Of a DNA stretch of 55,691 bases, positions 1 to 8,890 are shown piece by piece. The first letter of the stretch is position 1. Every line of letters starts with the position of its first letter. The notes under the pieces are model-generated. The model was given only the letters and a program-made list of their open reading frames with translations, did no database searches and was not told the origin of the DNA. Position numbers and translations under genes: made by a program. The stretch lies in the NCBI GenBank assembly GCA_016936415.1, contig JAFGXW010000032.1, positions 1-55,691 of the forward strand. The letters run 5' to 3'. The DNA is from Bacilli bacterium (GTDB lineage Bacteria > Bacillota_I > Bacilli_A > Izemoplasmatales > Izemoplasmataceae).

Positions 1-11
1 GAAGAAATAAA

Positions 12-40
12 AACAAGCTCGAAGTTTATTCGAGCTTGTT
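12..40. terminator. Bidirectional intrinsic terminator
   Basis: A perfect 12-bp inverted repeat (12-23 with 29-40) has a 5-nt loop and T-rich flanks on both sides. It overlaps the stop codon of the minus-strand gene ending at 26, and it can also end a plus-strand transcript entering from the left of the window. Confidence 0.8.
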
Positions 41-673
41 TCTTTTATTTAAAGTTTGTTCGATTAACAAATCATATTTTGATTTTACAACAGGTACTTC
101 CTCTGTAAAATTATGTCTCACATAATAATAGAAAATGATTGCAACAATATATCGTAACGACAGAAACAAATTCTCATTTAGGTTTCGATATACTTTAAAC
201 GATTGTTCTACCGTTTGCCCAATATAGTCAACGTAGTAAAAATTTGGAACATTTTTGATTAGGTATTGAACACCTAGAAATACTAAAAAGAACAAGGTAA
301 CAATGATTTTTTCTAGCATAGAAAATCTGAGTTTTTTAAATTGTAAGTCGCCTTTATCTTCATACGTGAGTAAAACAAAATTGAACACAAAATATGCAAA
401 AGTTCCGTTTAATGCAACATCAAAAGGTTTTGCTAATGGATGCAAGCTTGAGTAGATGATATAGAAAACAAGTAATGAGGATATCGTTAATAAGCCAAAA
501 TTTAATATTCTTGATCGATTAAGATGCTTTTTAATAATTGGATATAACGCAAGTACAATTAGTTGCACAAGAACCACAAGCGCAATGTAGATATATATTA
601 CAAATGTTAGTTCATAAAGTTTTCTTAGAAATACAAATAAAACAGCTAGAAAAAACATACGATTTACAGTCAT
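26..673 (-). CDS. Multi-pass membrane protein of unknown function
   Basis: I do not recognise this 215-residue protein. It is strongly hydrophobic, with about five or six membrane segments (roughly residues 5-20, 24-46, 58-75, 88-103, 123-140 and 172-188) and a short charged C-terminal tail. The ATG at 673 is preceded by a good ribosome site (TAGGAGAG, complement of 681-690). The gene lies downstream of the RNase J gene on the same strand. A terminator (713-740) separates the two, so it may be transcribed alone. No catalytic or binding motif is visible, and no function is proposed. Confidence 0.7.
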   Translation of the reverse strand: MTVNRMFFLAVLFVFLRKLYELTFVIYIYIALVVLVQLIVLALYPIIKKHLNRSRILNFGLLTISSLLVFYIIYSSLHPLAKPFDVALNGTFAYFVFNFVLLTYEDKGDLQFKKLRFSMLEKIIVTLFFLVFLGVQYLIKNVPNFYYVDYIGQTVEQSFKVYRNLNENLFLSLRYIVAIIFYYYVRHNFTEEVPVVKSKYDLLIEQTLNKRNKLE

Positions 674-712
674 GGCATCACTCTCCTATAGTATTATATC
701 ATAAAAAGTAAG

Positions 713-740
713 AAAAAAAATGTCGTTTTCGACATTTTTT
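713..740 (-). terminator. Terminator of the RNase J gene
   Basis: The stem pairs 715-725 with 730-740 around a TTTT loop and is followed on the minus strand by a T-run. It overlaps the stop codon of the RNase J gene. Confidence 0.75.
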
Positions 741-2433
741 ATTGTATATTTTGTTCAATAACCATAACCACAGGCATAATCATTGGACTGCGTTCAGTTT
801 TGCTATAAATATAATCTGTAAGCAGTTTTGTAATATCTTTTTTAATGAAATTAATATTGATTTTTTTCATGCTTTGAAGTTTTCTTACAACTGTTTCTTC
901 AACCATTTTAGCAATTTCATTTGTTAATTCTTCATGTTCTCTCATATAAATAAATCCTCGAGAGACTATGACAGGTTTTCCGATTAGTTGCATAGATGCT
1001 TCATCAATGGTGACAACGGCGTTTAAAAGACCGTCTTCACTTAACATTTTTCGATCTCGTATAACGACATTTCCAATGTCTCCAATACCTTTTCCATCAA
1101 TATAAACTGCACCTGATTGAACTTTTCCAGCCACGCGTGCAGAATTTTTAGTAACGGCAAGAACATCTCCGTTATCCAGTACAAATTCATTTCCCTTTTT
1201 GACGCCAGTCATAATTCCGATTTTAGAATGAATTTTAAGCATTCTGTATTCACCATGAATTGGCATGAAATATTTTGGTTTGATTAATTTTAACATCAGT
1301 TTCATTTCTTCTTGTCCAGCATGACCAGATGTATGAGTATCTGTCAAAGGTGAGTTGATGATTACATTTGCACCCCTGCGAAATAGCATATTTATGGTTT
1401 TACTAACACTTGCTTGATTCCCTGGAATTGGACTACTACTAAAGATAACAGTATCGCCTTGCATTATTTTGATTTGGCGATGCGTACCAGCAGCGATTCT
1501 GGAAAGAGCAGCGAGAGGTTCCCCTTGTGAACCTGTACAAACGATTGTGATTTGATTGGCTGAATATTTATTGATTAATTTAGAATCAATAAAAGTATCT
1601 TTTGGTGCTTTGATATAACCCATATCAACACCAACTTCAATGGTTCTAATCATGCTTCTTCCAAACACGGCAACTTTTCTGTTTGTGGCAATACTTGCCT
1701 CAACAATTTGTTGCACTCTGTGAATATTAGAAGCGAAGGTAGCAACAACAGCTCTGCCTTCTATTTTTGTAAAAATATCTTTGATGTTTTCAGATACAGT
1801 TGTTTCACTTTTTGTGAAAGCATTAAGTTCTGCATTTGTAGAGTCACTTAACAACAATAATACACCTTTTTGTCCTAAAGCGGCCATCTTTTGATAGTCG
1901 GCATCTGGACCTGTTGGGGTAAAGTCAAACTTAAAATCGCCAGTATGGACAATAATTCCTTGTGGCGTATGTACCACGATTCCAAATGAGTCAGGAATAG
2001 AGTGGTTGGTTCTAAAGAAGCTTACCGCTAGTTTACCAAAAACAATCTTTTCATATTCTTGATATTCTATAATGTTAGCTTTGAATCCGCGATGTTCTTC
2101 CATTTTGTTTTTAATAAGACCTACAGCTAGTCCACTAGCGTAAATCTTTGGTATTTTTACTTGGCGTAATAAATAAGGTATCGCACCAATATGATCTTCA
2201 TGACCATGTGTGATGATTAATGCCTTGATTTTTTCTTGATTTTCAAATAAGTAAGTATAATCGTTGATTACGTAATCAATCCCGAGTAATTGATCATCAG
2301 GAAAAAGAATACCAGAGTCAATTACTATCAACTCATCTTGGTACTCTACACAATACATATTTTTACCTACTTCACCAAGACCACCTAATGCAAAAACACC
2401 GACTTCGTTTTCATTTAAAAATTTATTTTGCAT
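739..2433 (-). CDS. rnj: Ribonuclease J
   Basis: RNase J is a zinc-dependent metallo-beta-lactamase-fold ribonuclease with endonuclease and 5'-to-3' exonuclease activity. It acts in mRNA decay and rRNA maturation in Firmicutes and related groups. The 564-residue product carries the metal-binding motif HGHEDH at residues 76-81, the beta-CASP domain in the middle, and a later PIHGEYRML segment typical of RNase J. Length is normal for the family. I start at the ATG at 2433 because a strong ribosome site (AGGAGGA, complement of 2444-2450) sits just upstream. A longer reading to 2478 would bypass that site and add 15 non-conserved residues. Only one rnj copy is in the window, so J1 versus J2 cannot be decided. 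Confidence 0.96.
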   Translation of the reverse strand: MQNKFLNENEVGVFALGGLGEVGKNMYCVEYQDELIVIDSGILFPDDQLLGIDYVINDYTYLFENQEKIKALIITHGHEDHIGAIPYLLRQVKIPKIYASGLAVGLIKNKMEEHRGFKANIIEYQEYEKIVFGKLAVSFFRTNHSIPDSFGIVVHTPQGIIVHTGDFKFDFTPTGPDADYQKMAALGQKGVLLLLSDSTNAELNAFTKSETTVSENIKDIFTKIEGRAVVATFASNIHRVQQIVEASIATNRKVAVFGRSMIRTIEVGVDMGYIKAPKDTFIDSKLINKYSANQITIVCTGSQGEPLAALSRIAAGTHRQIKIMQGDTVIFSSSPIPGNQASVSKTINMLFRRGANVIINSPLTDTHTSGHAGQEEMKLMLKLIKPKYFMPIHGEYRMLKIHSKIGIMTGVKKGNEFVLDNGDVLAVTKNSARVAGKVQSGAVYIDGKGIGDIGNVVIRDRKMLSEDGLLNAVVTIDEASMQLIGKPVIVSRGFIYMREHEELTNEIAKMVEETVVRKLQSMKKININFIKKDITKLLTDYIYSKTERSPMIMPVVMVIEQNIQ

Positions 2434-2746
2434 TATGAAATAGTCCTCCTTACATTGAATCGAGCTATCTATAATCATTATACTTTATTTTATATCTATA
2501 TGACAGTGAAATGTTTTGAAAAGCCTTTTCATTGTGAACAATTTGATTGTATTTGTATATGATATATCGTAATTGTCAGTTATGAGGTGGTGTTTTTTCA
2601 ATAATGTTATAAGTGATGATATATAGGAGGAGTGTTTGCATATAAAAATCACTTTTTTATAGCAACATAGTCATATTTATAATACATTTTTCGCTTCATA
2701 AAGCCATTTATCATTTTTCGTTGTTCGTTGTGAAAATTGTTCGGTA

Positions 2747-2774
2747 TTGTATCAAAAATCCATAGTGCTATAAT
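2747..2774 (+). promoter_or_regulatory. Promoter of the DUF5692-like gene
   Basis: TTGTAT at 2747-2752 and TATAAT at 2769-2774 are 16 bases apart, and the -10 is extended by TGC at 2766-2768. Transcription would start near 2781, giving a leader of about 56 nt. Confidence 0.65.
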
Positions 2775-2794
2775 GGAGATTGAAAAAAATACGG

Positions 2795-2836
2795 AAAGGA
2801 GTTATAACTAGAATTCACTAGTTATTCACTTACAAA
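2795..2836 (+). promoter_or_regulatory. Ribosome site split from start codon by a hairpin
   Basis: The only Shine-Dalgarno sequence (AAAGGAG, 2795-2801) lies 35 nt before the ATG at 2837, far outside normal spacing. Between them is a perfect 8-bp stem (ATAACTAG at 2804-2811, CTAGTTAT at 2818-2825) with a 6-nt loop. Folding leaves 2 + 11 nt, an effective spacing of 13. An in-frame TAG at 2819-2821 rules out an upstream start. The same arrangement recurs before the gene at 26724. Confidence 0.6.
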
Positions 2837-3763
2837 ATGTTCTTCTTTGAAAATTACACGGTAACAAATGTTTTTGTTTTTATTGCGGTAGTAGCAGGGT
2901 TATTATTAATTAATGAAATTACTAGAAGAAATAAAATTTTATCCATCATTTTTTATATCACGATTCCAGTTGTCTTTACATTTACGGTATGGAGAACTGC
3001 GGCAACTTCTGAAAACACAGAAGGAAATTGGTTTGCATGGGTAAAAACGTATTCTGCACTTGCAGGAGTAGTAGGGTTTATGGCATTACGTTATTTTAAA
3101 AAGTTAAGCACAAACAAATATATGTTGTTTTTCCCAGCATTTATCTTGTCGGTGAATATTTTAGAAGCGGTGTTTAGAGATTTTGAAGTCTCTCGTTTAA
3201 ATGGTGTAGTCGAAAATGGATTGTTCTTACAAGGTGGAGTATGGAATATTATAAATGGAATTGCTGGAATTATTAATATCATTACCATTACTGGTTGGGT
3301 AGGAATCAAGATTTCGAATAATAAAAGTCGTGACATGGTTTGGGCAGATCAACTTTGGTTCTGGATTATTGCTTATGGTATTTGGAATATGTCATATGTT
3401 TATAACTGTATTCCAGATAGAGCTTTTTATGCAGGGGTTTCATTAATTTTTGCATCCACTTTTGCTGCATTTGTGGGCACAAAAGGTGTTTGGTTACAAC
3501 ACCGAGCACAAACATTGGCGTTGTGGGCAATGTTTACTTTAACATTCCCTACATATTCAAATACAGAATATTTCAACATTGTTTCAACGCATGCAGATGC
3601 ACCAAAATTAGTGCTTAGTATTTTGGCGATTGTATTCAATATTGGGGTATTGGTTTATGAAATTAAAACCATTATGAAGTCGAAACGAAATCCTATAAAA
3701 GAAGAATTGTATGTCGATACAAAAGCATATAAAGATATTTTAGCAGCAAATAAATTATTGTAA
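2837..3763 (+). CDS. DUF5692-like integral membrane protein
   Basis: This 308-residue membrane protein has about eight or nine predicted segments and conserved-looking aromatic loops (for example NWFAWVKTYSALAGVVGF near residue 64 and WADQLWFWIIAYGIWNMSY near 170). From memory it resembles the uncharacterised family DUF5692, whose role is unknown. The C-terminal 35 residues are soluble and charged. It is a single-gene unit with its own promoter (2747-2774) and terminator (3904-3936). Its translation start is unusual because a hairpin separates the ribosome site from the ATG. No transport or catalytic motif is recognisable. Confidence 0.65.
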   Translation: MFFFENYTVTNVFVFIAVVAGLLLINEITRRNKILSIIFYITIPVVFTFTVWRTAATSENTEGNWFAWVKTYSALAGVVGFMALRYFKKLSTNKYMLFFPAFILSVNILEAVFRDFEVSRLNGVVENGLFLQGGVWNIINGIAGIINIITITGWVGIKISNNKSRDMVWADQLWFWIIAYGIWNMSYVYNCIPDRAFYAGVSLIFASTFAAFVGTKGVWLQHRAQTLALWAMFTLTFPTYSNTEYFNIVSTHADAPKLVLSILAIVFNIGVLVYEIKTIMKSKRNPIKEELYVDTKAYKDILAANKLL

Positions 3764-3903
3764 TGTGTAAAAAAAAGTAACTGTTTTAACATTTCGTCAA
3801 AACAATTTTTGTTTGAAAAGTGTGAACACAGTATTTGATCAATCAATGTGAATAGTATCAAAAAAATATCTATTGTTTCGTTTGGATTAAGATTACAACA
3901 ATG

Positions 3904-3936
3904 CACTTATAAGAGGTTCTCTTATGAGTGTTTTTT
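3904..3936 (+). terminator. Intrinsic terminator after the DUF5692-like gene
   Basis: A 12-bp stem (3904-3915 with 3919-3930, one G-T pair) has a 3-nt loop and is followed by six T residues. Confidence 0.85.
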
Positions 3937-3947
3937 CTATTAATATA

Positions 3948-3956
3948 TGGTATAAT
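3948..3956 (+). promoter_or_regulatory. Extended -10 promoter of the HAD phosphatase unit
   Basis: TGG plus TATAAT at 3948-3956 forms an extended -10 with no good -35. Transcription near 3963 would leave a leader of about 10 nt that includes GAGGTG just before the ATG at 3973. Confidence 0.55.
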
Positions 3957-3972
3957 TAGGTGAGGTGTTAAT

Positions 3973-4764
3973 ATGAACAACAAGAAGATCATTTTCTTTG
4001 ATATTGATCGAACATTATATGATCCAGATATCAAAGGCATTCCAGCATCAACCATTGAGGCTTTGAAAAGACTTCATGAGAATAAAGACATTGAAATTGC
4101 GATTGCAACTGGTCGTGCTTTTTATATGCTTCATATCATTGAAGAAATTAAGGAATATATCAATATATTTATTACGATAAATGGTCAAATCATTATTAAA
4201 GATGGTATGACTATATTTCGAAATCCCATTGACAAAGAGAAAGTAATCGCTGTTGTAAATCAATTAAATAAGCATAAAATGAAGTATGGTTTTTTAGGTG
4301 AATTTGATGAGACTTTAAATATTGTTGATGACAAAGGGAAAAAAGCATTTGAACTTGTCAGTATGAATTTACCAAGAATTGACCCTCATTTTTACCTCGA
4401 TAATGATATTTTTCAAATGTGGGCTTTTTGTGAAAGAAAACATCATCGTGAATATAAAGATTTGTTTCAAGATTTAGAAGTTGTTGCCTGGCTTGGAGAT
4501 GGGTTTGATATTTTAAGTAAGGGAATGAGTAAAAAAGAAGGGATAAAAAAGATTCTCGAGATGGAACAAATCCCTCTTGAAAATGCTTATGCTTTTGGGG
4601 ATGGAGATAATGACATTGAAATGCTTGATTTTATACCAAATAGTGTTGCAATGGGAAATGCAAGTAAAAAAGCCAAAAAACATGCGACATATATGACAGA
4701 TGATATTAAAAATGATGGAGTTCTAAAAGGGTTAGTTTCATTGGGATTATTACATGATTATTAA
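3973..4764 (+). CDS. HAD-superfamily phosphatase, Cof type
   Basis: Cof-type HAD (IIB) hydrolases remove phosphate from small metabolites such as sugar phosphates or flavin/pyridoxal phosphates in the cytoplasm. The substrate cannot be told from sequence. The 263-residue product has the nucleophile motif DIDRT (Asp10, Asp12) and the C-terminal motif GDGDND near residues 208-214. A large cap insertion lies between them. GAGGTG lies just before the ATG. Its last 11 bases overlap the next gene, the ATPase at 4754, so the two are translationally coupled. Confidence 0.88.
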   Translation: MNNKKIIFFDIDRTLYDPDIKGIPASTIEALKRLHENKDIEIAIATGRAFYMLHIIEEIKEYINIFITINGQIIIKDGMTIFRNPIDKEKVIAVVNQLNKHKMKYGFLGEFDETLNIVDDKGKKAFELVSMNLPRIDPHFYLDNDIFQMWAFCERKHHREYKDLFQDLEVVAWLGDGFDILSKGMSKKEGIKKILEMEQIPLENAYAFGDGDNDIEMLDFIPNSVAMGNASKKAKKHATYMTDDIKNDGVLKGLVSLGLLHDY

Positions 4765-5545
4765 GAACATTCATTTTCAAGATTTGACGCTGAGGGAATA
4801 TCCATTTAATCTTCCATCATTTCAACATTTAAGAACACTCGATCTAAATCAACCAATCACGATTTTTGTAGGTGATAATGGTAGTGGTAAAAGTACACTA
4901 TTAAAAGCAATTGCATATTATAATAACTCAATCAATGTTTCCAAAGAAAAATTAGAGTCTGATTATTATAATAATAGTAAGCGATTCAGTGAGAAAATGA
5001 AGATTCAATATTCTGTAAAAACAAGAAATGGATTCTTCTTTTCAGGAGAAGAATTTATTACATATATTAATAACCTAAAACAAATGAAAACTGAGTTGCT
5101 TGTTGATGAAACAGAACTGCTTGAAGAATACAAAAACAAATCAGAGTATGTTCGTAATTTGGCACTAGGTCCAGTTCGCAATCAGCTATATGAACTGCGT
5201 ACCAAATATGATGGTGAATTGAATACGAAATCACATGGAGAAGGTTTTTTGGATTTCTTTAAAGCAAGAATGCATTCAAAGGGTATCTATATATTGGATG
5301 AACCAGAAACACCATTGAGTGCGATGAATCAATATCAATTACTGGTTCTAATCACTGATTTGGTTAAGAATGGGTCACAAGTAATTATTGCAACACATAG
5401 CCCTATTTTGATGGCGTTGAAAGGTGCGAAAATTTATCATTTTTCAAATGAAACAATTGAAGAAATACAATATGATGATATTGAGAGTGTTGTTTTTACA
5501 AAACACTTTTTAAACAATAAGGATAATTTTTTAGACAGATTGTAG
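4754..5545 (+). CDS. ABC-type AAA ATPase (COG3910-like)
   Basis: This soluble 263-residue ATPase has a Walker A (GDNGSGKS) at residues 40-47, a signature-like SHGEGF segment near 157, a Walker B (GIYILDEPE) near 177 and a switch His (ATHSP) near 213. This is the SMC/ABC-like predicted ATPase family exemplified by COG3910. There is no membrane domain or transporter partner, so it is not a standard ABC transporter. Its cellular role is not established. It overlaps the HAD phosphatase by 11 bases and is followed 7 bases later by priA. Confidence 0.8.
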   Translation: MIIKNIHFQDLTLREYPFNLPSFQHLRTLDLNQPITIFVGDNGSGKSTLLKAIAYYNNSINVSKEKLESDYYNNSKRFSEKMKIQYSVKTRNGFFFSGEEFITYINNLKQMKTELLVDETELLEEYKNKSEYVRNLALGPVRNQLYELRTKYDGELNTKSHGEGFLDFFKARMHSKGIYILDEPETPLSAMNQYQLLVLITDLVKNGSQVIIATHSPILMALKGAKIYHFSNETIEEIQYDDIESVVFTKHFLNNKDNFLDRL

Positions 5546-5552
5546 GTGGACC

Positions 5553-7892
5553 ATGATAGCTTGTATTTTAGTCGATGTAAAAGCAAGAGAAGTTGATCGA
5601 ACCTTTGATTATTTGGTTCCAGCTGAATTAGAAGAAATCATTGAAATCGGACAAAGGGTAACAGTGCCTTTTGGACCGCGTTTAATTATGGGCTATGTGT
5701 TGGATTTAAAAGAGAATACTGAAATTGGAAAATTAAAAAGTATCAACAAAATTTTAGACATTACTCCTGTCTTAAATCAAGAACTACTTGAGTTAGGAAA
5801 AACGCTAAGTATGCAAAATACAAGTCCACTGGTGAGTATCTATCAAGCAATGCTTCCACAAGCTTTGAAATCAAAGTACAAGAAAACTTTGCGTGTGAAA
5901 GATTCAACCAAACTGTCTCTTGAATTAGCACTTAGATTTAATAAATTTGGACTTTTGACATATGATGATTCTCTTAAACCATATTTCAAAGAAATCAAAA
6001 AAGAAATGTTAGAAGGAAACATTGTTCTCAAGTATGAAGTGTCACAATTTAAAAATAAAAGTTACTTGAAAAAATTAAAATTAATCAATCCTGAGGTTAT
6101 GATTAGTGGGTCAAAACAAAAAGCTATTATTGAATATTTGAAAACCAATCAAGATGCATTAAAATCTGTTGTTATGAAAGACCTAAATACAACGGCATCA
6201 CCAATCAAAAGTTTGGTTGATAAAGGGATTGTTGAAGAATATAGTGAAGAAACGTATCGTGAAGTGAAAAGCATTTATGGGATTCGTAAAAAAGAAGTGG
6301 TCTTAAACCAAGAACAACAAGTTGTTTATGATGCCATTAAAAAACAACTCAACGAAGAGAAAGTTTTTCTACTTCATGGAATTACAGGAAGTGGTAAAAC
6401 GGAAATCTATTTGAATATCATTGAAGATGTATTGGCATCTGGAAAAGAAGCGATTATGCTTGTCCCAGAAATTAGTTTAACGCCAATGATGGTCTCAAGA
6501 TTCAAGGGGCGTTTTGGTGATCAAGTTGCTTTAATGCATAGTGGACTTAGCGCTGGAGAAAAATATGATGAATGGCGAAAGATTGTTCGTCAAGAAGTAA
6601 AGGTTGTTGTTGGAGCTAGAAGTGCTATTTTTGCTCCTTTTACCAATCTTGGAATTATCATTATAGATGAAGAACACACGAGTTCATATAAACAAGAAGA
6701 TTCTCCAATGTACCATGCCAAAGATGTTGCATTAGAGCGAATCAAACACTTTCGCATCCCATTGGTACTTGGAAGCGCTACACCGAGTGTGGAAAGTTAT
6801 TATAAAGCACTCTATCATGAATATGAGCTATTACAATTAACACATCGTGCCAATCATACGACATTACCAAACGTATACATTGAAGATATGCGTTTTGAGT
6901 TTCAAGGTGGTAATAGGAGTATCTTTTCAAAAAGACTCGCGGAATTGATCCAAGATCGATTGCATAAAAAAGAACAAATCTTATTGTTACTCAATCGTAG
7001 GGGTCATTCTACGTTCGTTATGTGTCGAAATTGTGGAGAGGTCATTATGTGTCCTAACTGTGATATTTCATTAACATACCACGAAAATAAAAACCGCTTG
7101 GTATGTCATTATTGTGGACATAACGAAAGTAATCCTACTATATGCCCTAGTTGTGGATCAACACACATTAGATATATGGGGATAGGTACAGAACGCGTAG
7201 AAGAATATATCAATGTAACTTTCCCAGAAGCAAAAGTCATTCGAATGGACACTGACACCACTAACTTCAAAGGAGCTCATGAAAAAATGTTGTTTGATTT
7301 TGAGCAAAATGGTGATATATTACTAGGTACACAAATGATTTCCAAAGGACTTGATTTTCCAAAGGTAACACTCGTTGGTGTCATAGCCGCAGATATGAGT
7401 TTGGGTCTTCCTGACTATAAAGCAATAGAGAGTACTTTTCAGTTACTGACACAAGTTTCAGGCCGTGCTGGAAGACACGACTTAGAAGGTGAAGTTGTGA
7501 TTCAAACATATAATCCAGATCACTACGCAATTAAACATGCTAAGCATCATGATTATGAAGCGTTTTATCATACTGAAATGGAAATTAGGAAGTTAGCAGG
7601 ATACACCCCATACTTTAATCTTGTGCAAATCATTTTAAGTGACAAAGATGTAAAATTGGTATTAAAGCATGGGTCAAAGTTGGTGCTTCATCTTCGTAAA
7701 ACACTAGAAGGTAATGTGACTGTTTTGGGACCAGTTTTACCAAAAATTGCGCGAATTAATAATTACTATCGTGCACAAATAATTATTAAGTATCAATCAT
7801 CAAACAATATGGATGAAGTTTTAAAAAATATATACAGTGAATATAGTGTGTTTTTGACAATTGCCATTGATAAAAACCCTAGTTTACTTTAG
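5553..7892 (+). CDS. priA: Primosomal protein N' (replication restart helicase PriA)
   Basis: PriA recognises stalled or repaired forks and reloads the replicative helicase, using 3'-to-5' DNA helicase activity. The 779-residue product shows the N-terminal 3'BD domain and a Walker A (GITGSGKT) near residues 276-283. The Walker B DEEH is near 372. A zinc-binding insertion of paired Cys motifs (CRNCG, CPNC, CHYCG, CPSCG) lies at about 490-530. The helicase C-terminal motifs QVSGRAGR and QTYNPDH follow. Length is normal for the family. AGGTGG precedes the ATG. It is followed by fmt, the usual Firmicutes order priA-fmt. Confidence 0.97.
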   Translation: MIACILVDVKAREVDRTFDYLVPAELEEIIEIGQRVTVPFGPRLIMGYVLDLKENTEIGKLKSINKILDITPVLNQELLELGKTLSMQNTSPLVSIYQAMLPQALKSKYKKTLRVKDSTKLSLELALRFNKFGLLTYDDSLKPYFKEIKKEMLEGNIVLKYEVSQFKNKSYLKKLKLINPEVMISGSKQKAIIEYLKTNQDALKSVVMKDLNTTASPIKSLVDKGIVEEYSEETYREVKSIYGIRKKEVVLNQEQQVVYDAIKKQLNEEKVFLLHGITGSGKTEIYLNIIEDVLASGKEAIMLVPEISLTPMMVSRFKGRFGDQVALMHSGLSAGEKYDEWRKIVRQEVKVVVGARSAIFAPFTNLGIIIIDEEHTSSYKQEDSPMYHAKDVALERIKHFRIPLVLGSATPSVESYYKALYHEYELLQLTHRANHTTLPNVYIEDMRFEFQGGNRSIFSKRLAELIQDRLHKKEQILLLLNRRGHSTFVMCRNCGEVIMCPNCDISLTYHENKNRLVCHYCGHNESNPTICPSCGSTHIRYMGIGTERVEEYINVTFPEAKVIRMDTDTTNFKGAHEKMLFDFEQNGDILLGTQMISKGLDFPKVTLVGVIAADMSLGLPDYKAIESTFQLLTQVSGRAGRHDLEGEVVIQTYNPDHYAIKHAKHHDYEAFYHTEMEIRKLAGYTPYFNLVQIILSDKDVKLVLKHGSKLVLHLRKTLEGNVTVLGPVLPKIARINNYYRAQIIIKYQSSNNMDEVLKNIYSEYSVFLTIAIDKNPSLL

Positions 7893-7902
7893 GAGTGAAA
7901 CA

Positions 7903-8850
7903 ATGAAAATAGTATTTATGGGTACACCCCAATTTAGTGTGAAAATTTTAACAGCCTTACATGAAATGTATGGCGTTTCTTTGGTCGTAACACAACCAGA
8001 TAAAGCAGTAGGAAGAAAAAAAGTAATGACATATAGTCCAGTCAAAGAAGAGGCGTTACGATTAGGGATTGAAGTATTTCAACCAACTGTGATTAAACAA
8101 GATTTTAATCGAATTTTAGAAATAAAACCAGACATCATCATTACCGCAGCATATGGACAGATTATTCCAAACGAAGTAATTGATTATCCAAAATATGGAT
8201 CACTCAATGTTCATGGTAGTTTGCTTCCTTTACTGCGTGGTGGAGCACCGATTCAACGCGCGATTATGAGAATGCATAACATCACTGGAATTACCATTAT
8301 GTATATGGCATATAAAATGGATAGTGGTGATATTATCTCACAAAAAAGTATTCCAATCTTACCATATGATACTTCTGAAACTTTATTTGATAAATTGAGT
8401 ATTTTAGGGAAAGATTTATTACTCGAAACATTGCCAGAAGTATTTGCTCAAACGAATAAAAGAATTCCTCAAGATCCACATTTGGTAACTTATGCATATA
8501 ATTTAAAACGTGAAGAAGAGCAAATAAATTGGGATCTATCTATGGAAGAAATCGATGCACATGTTCGTGCTTTTACCAAAGAACCAGGATGTTTTACAAC
8601 CCTTGAAGGTAAAATATTAAAGGTTTATCGTGTGGAGATGATGGCATGTGCTAACTTTGAAGATTTACATCAAAATGATGCCAACGGAACAATTTTAAAA
8701 ATCTTCAAAGATGCTATAGGCGTAAAATGTTCTAACGGCGTTATTAAAATAAAAGAAGTGCAATTAGAAGGTAAAAAACGACAATCAGTTGAGGTCTTTT
8801 TATCAGGTGCAGGTAGAAATATAATTGCCGAACATAAACAGTTTAAATAA
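7903..8850 (+). CDS. fmt: Methionyl-tRNA formyltransferase
   Basis: Fmt formylates the initiator Met-tRNA using 10-formyltetrahydrofolate. The 315-residue protein begins MKIVFMGTP, as in the family, and has the catalytic triad Asn102, His104 (NVHGSLLP) and Asp140 (MDSGD). These match E. coli Asn106, His108 and Asp144. The C-terminal OB-like domain is present. I chose the ATG at 7903, with AGGAGTG at 7891-7897. A longer frame starting at 7861 would overlap priA and add residues foreign to the family. The loop after the triad reads LPLLRGGAP rather than the common LPKYRGGAP. Confidence 0.96.
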   Translation: MKIVFMGTPQFSVKILTALHEMYGVSLVVTQPDKAVGRKKVMTYSPVKEEALRLGIEVFQPTVIKQDFNRILEIKPDIIITAAYGQIIPNEVIDYPKYGSLNVHGSLLPLLRGGAPIQRAIMRMHNITGITIMYMAYKMDSGDIISQKSIPILPYDTSETLFDKLSILGKDLLLETLPEVFAQTNKRIPQDPHLVTYAYNLKREEEQINWDLSMEEIDAHVRAFTKEPGCFTTLEGKILKVYRVEMMACANFEDLHQNDANGTILKIFKDAIGVKCSNGVIKIKEVQLEGKKRQSVEVFLSGAGRNIIAEHKQFK

Positions 8851-8860
8851 TTTGCAAATA

Positions 8861-8869
8861 TGTTATAAT
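8861..8869 (+). promoter_or_regulatory. Extended -10 promoter before pgpA
   Basis: TGT plus TATAAT at 8861-8869 lies between fmt and pgpA, about 20 nt before the ATG at 8891. It suggests an internal promoter for pgpA and the two genes after it. Confidence 0.5.
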
Positions 8870-8890
8870 AATATAAATAGAGGTGATTAT

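Larger units (their letters stand above)
2434..2836. other. Long intergenic region between divergent genes
   Basis: These 403 bases hold the RNase J ribosome site and a probable minus-strand -10 (TATAAT, complement of 2477-2482). They also hold the plus promoter and leader of the DUF5692-like gene. Between them, a 7-bp inverted repeat (2611-2617 with 2648-2654) encloses an AGGAGG sequence and runs into six T residues, so it could end a short plus-strand RNA. No ORF longer than about a dozen codons with a credible start is visible. Confidence 0.5.

Noticed and set aside
742-927. Plus-strand ORF opposite the end of RNase J
   Set aside because: It is antisense to a well-conserved enzyme, has no ribosome site and encodes His/Asn/Phe-rich low-complexity sequence.
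7861-7902. Longer N-terminus for Fmt
   Set aside because: It lies within priA, before the ribosome site, and adds residues not found in the family.
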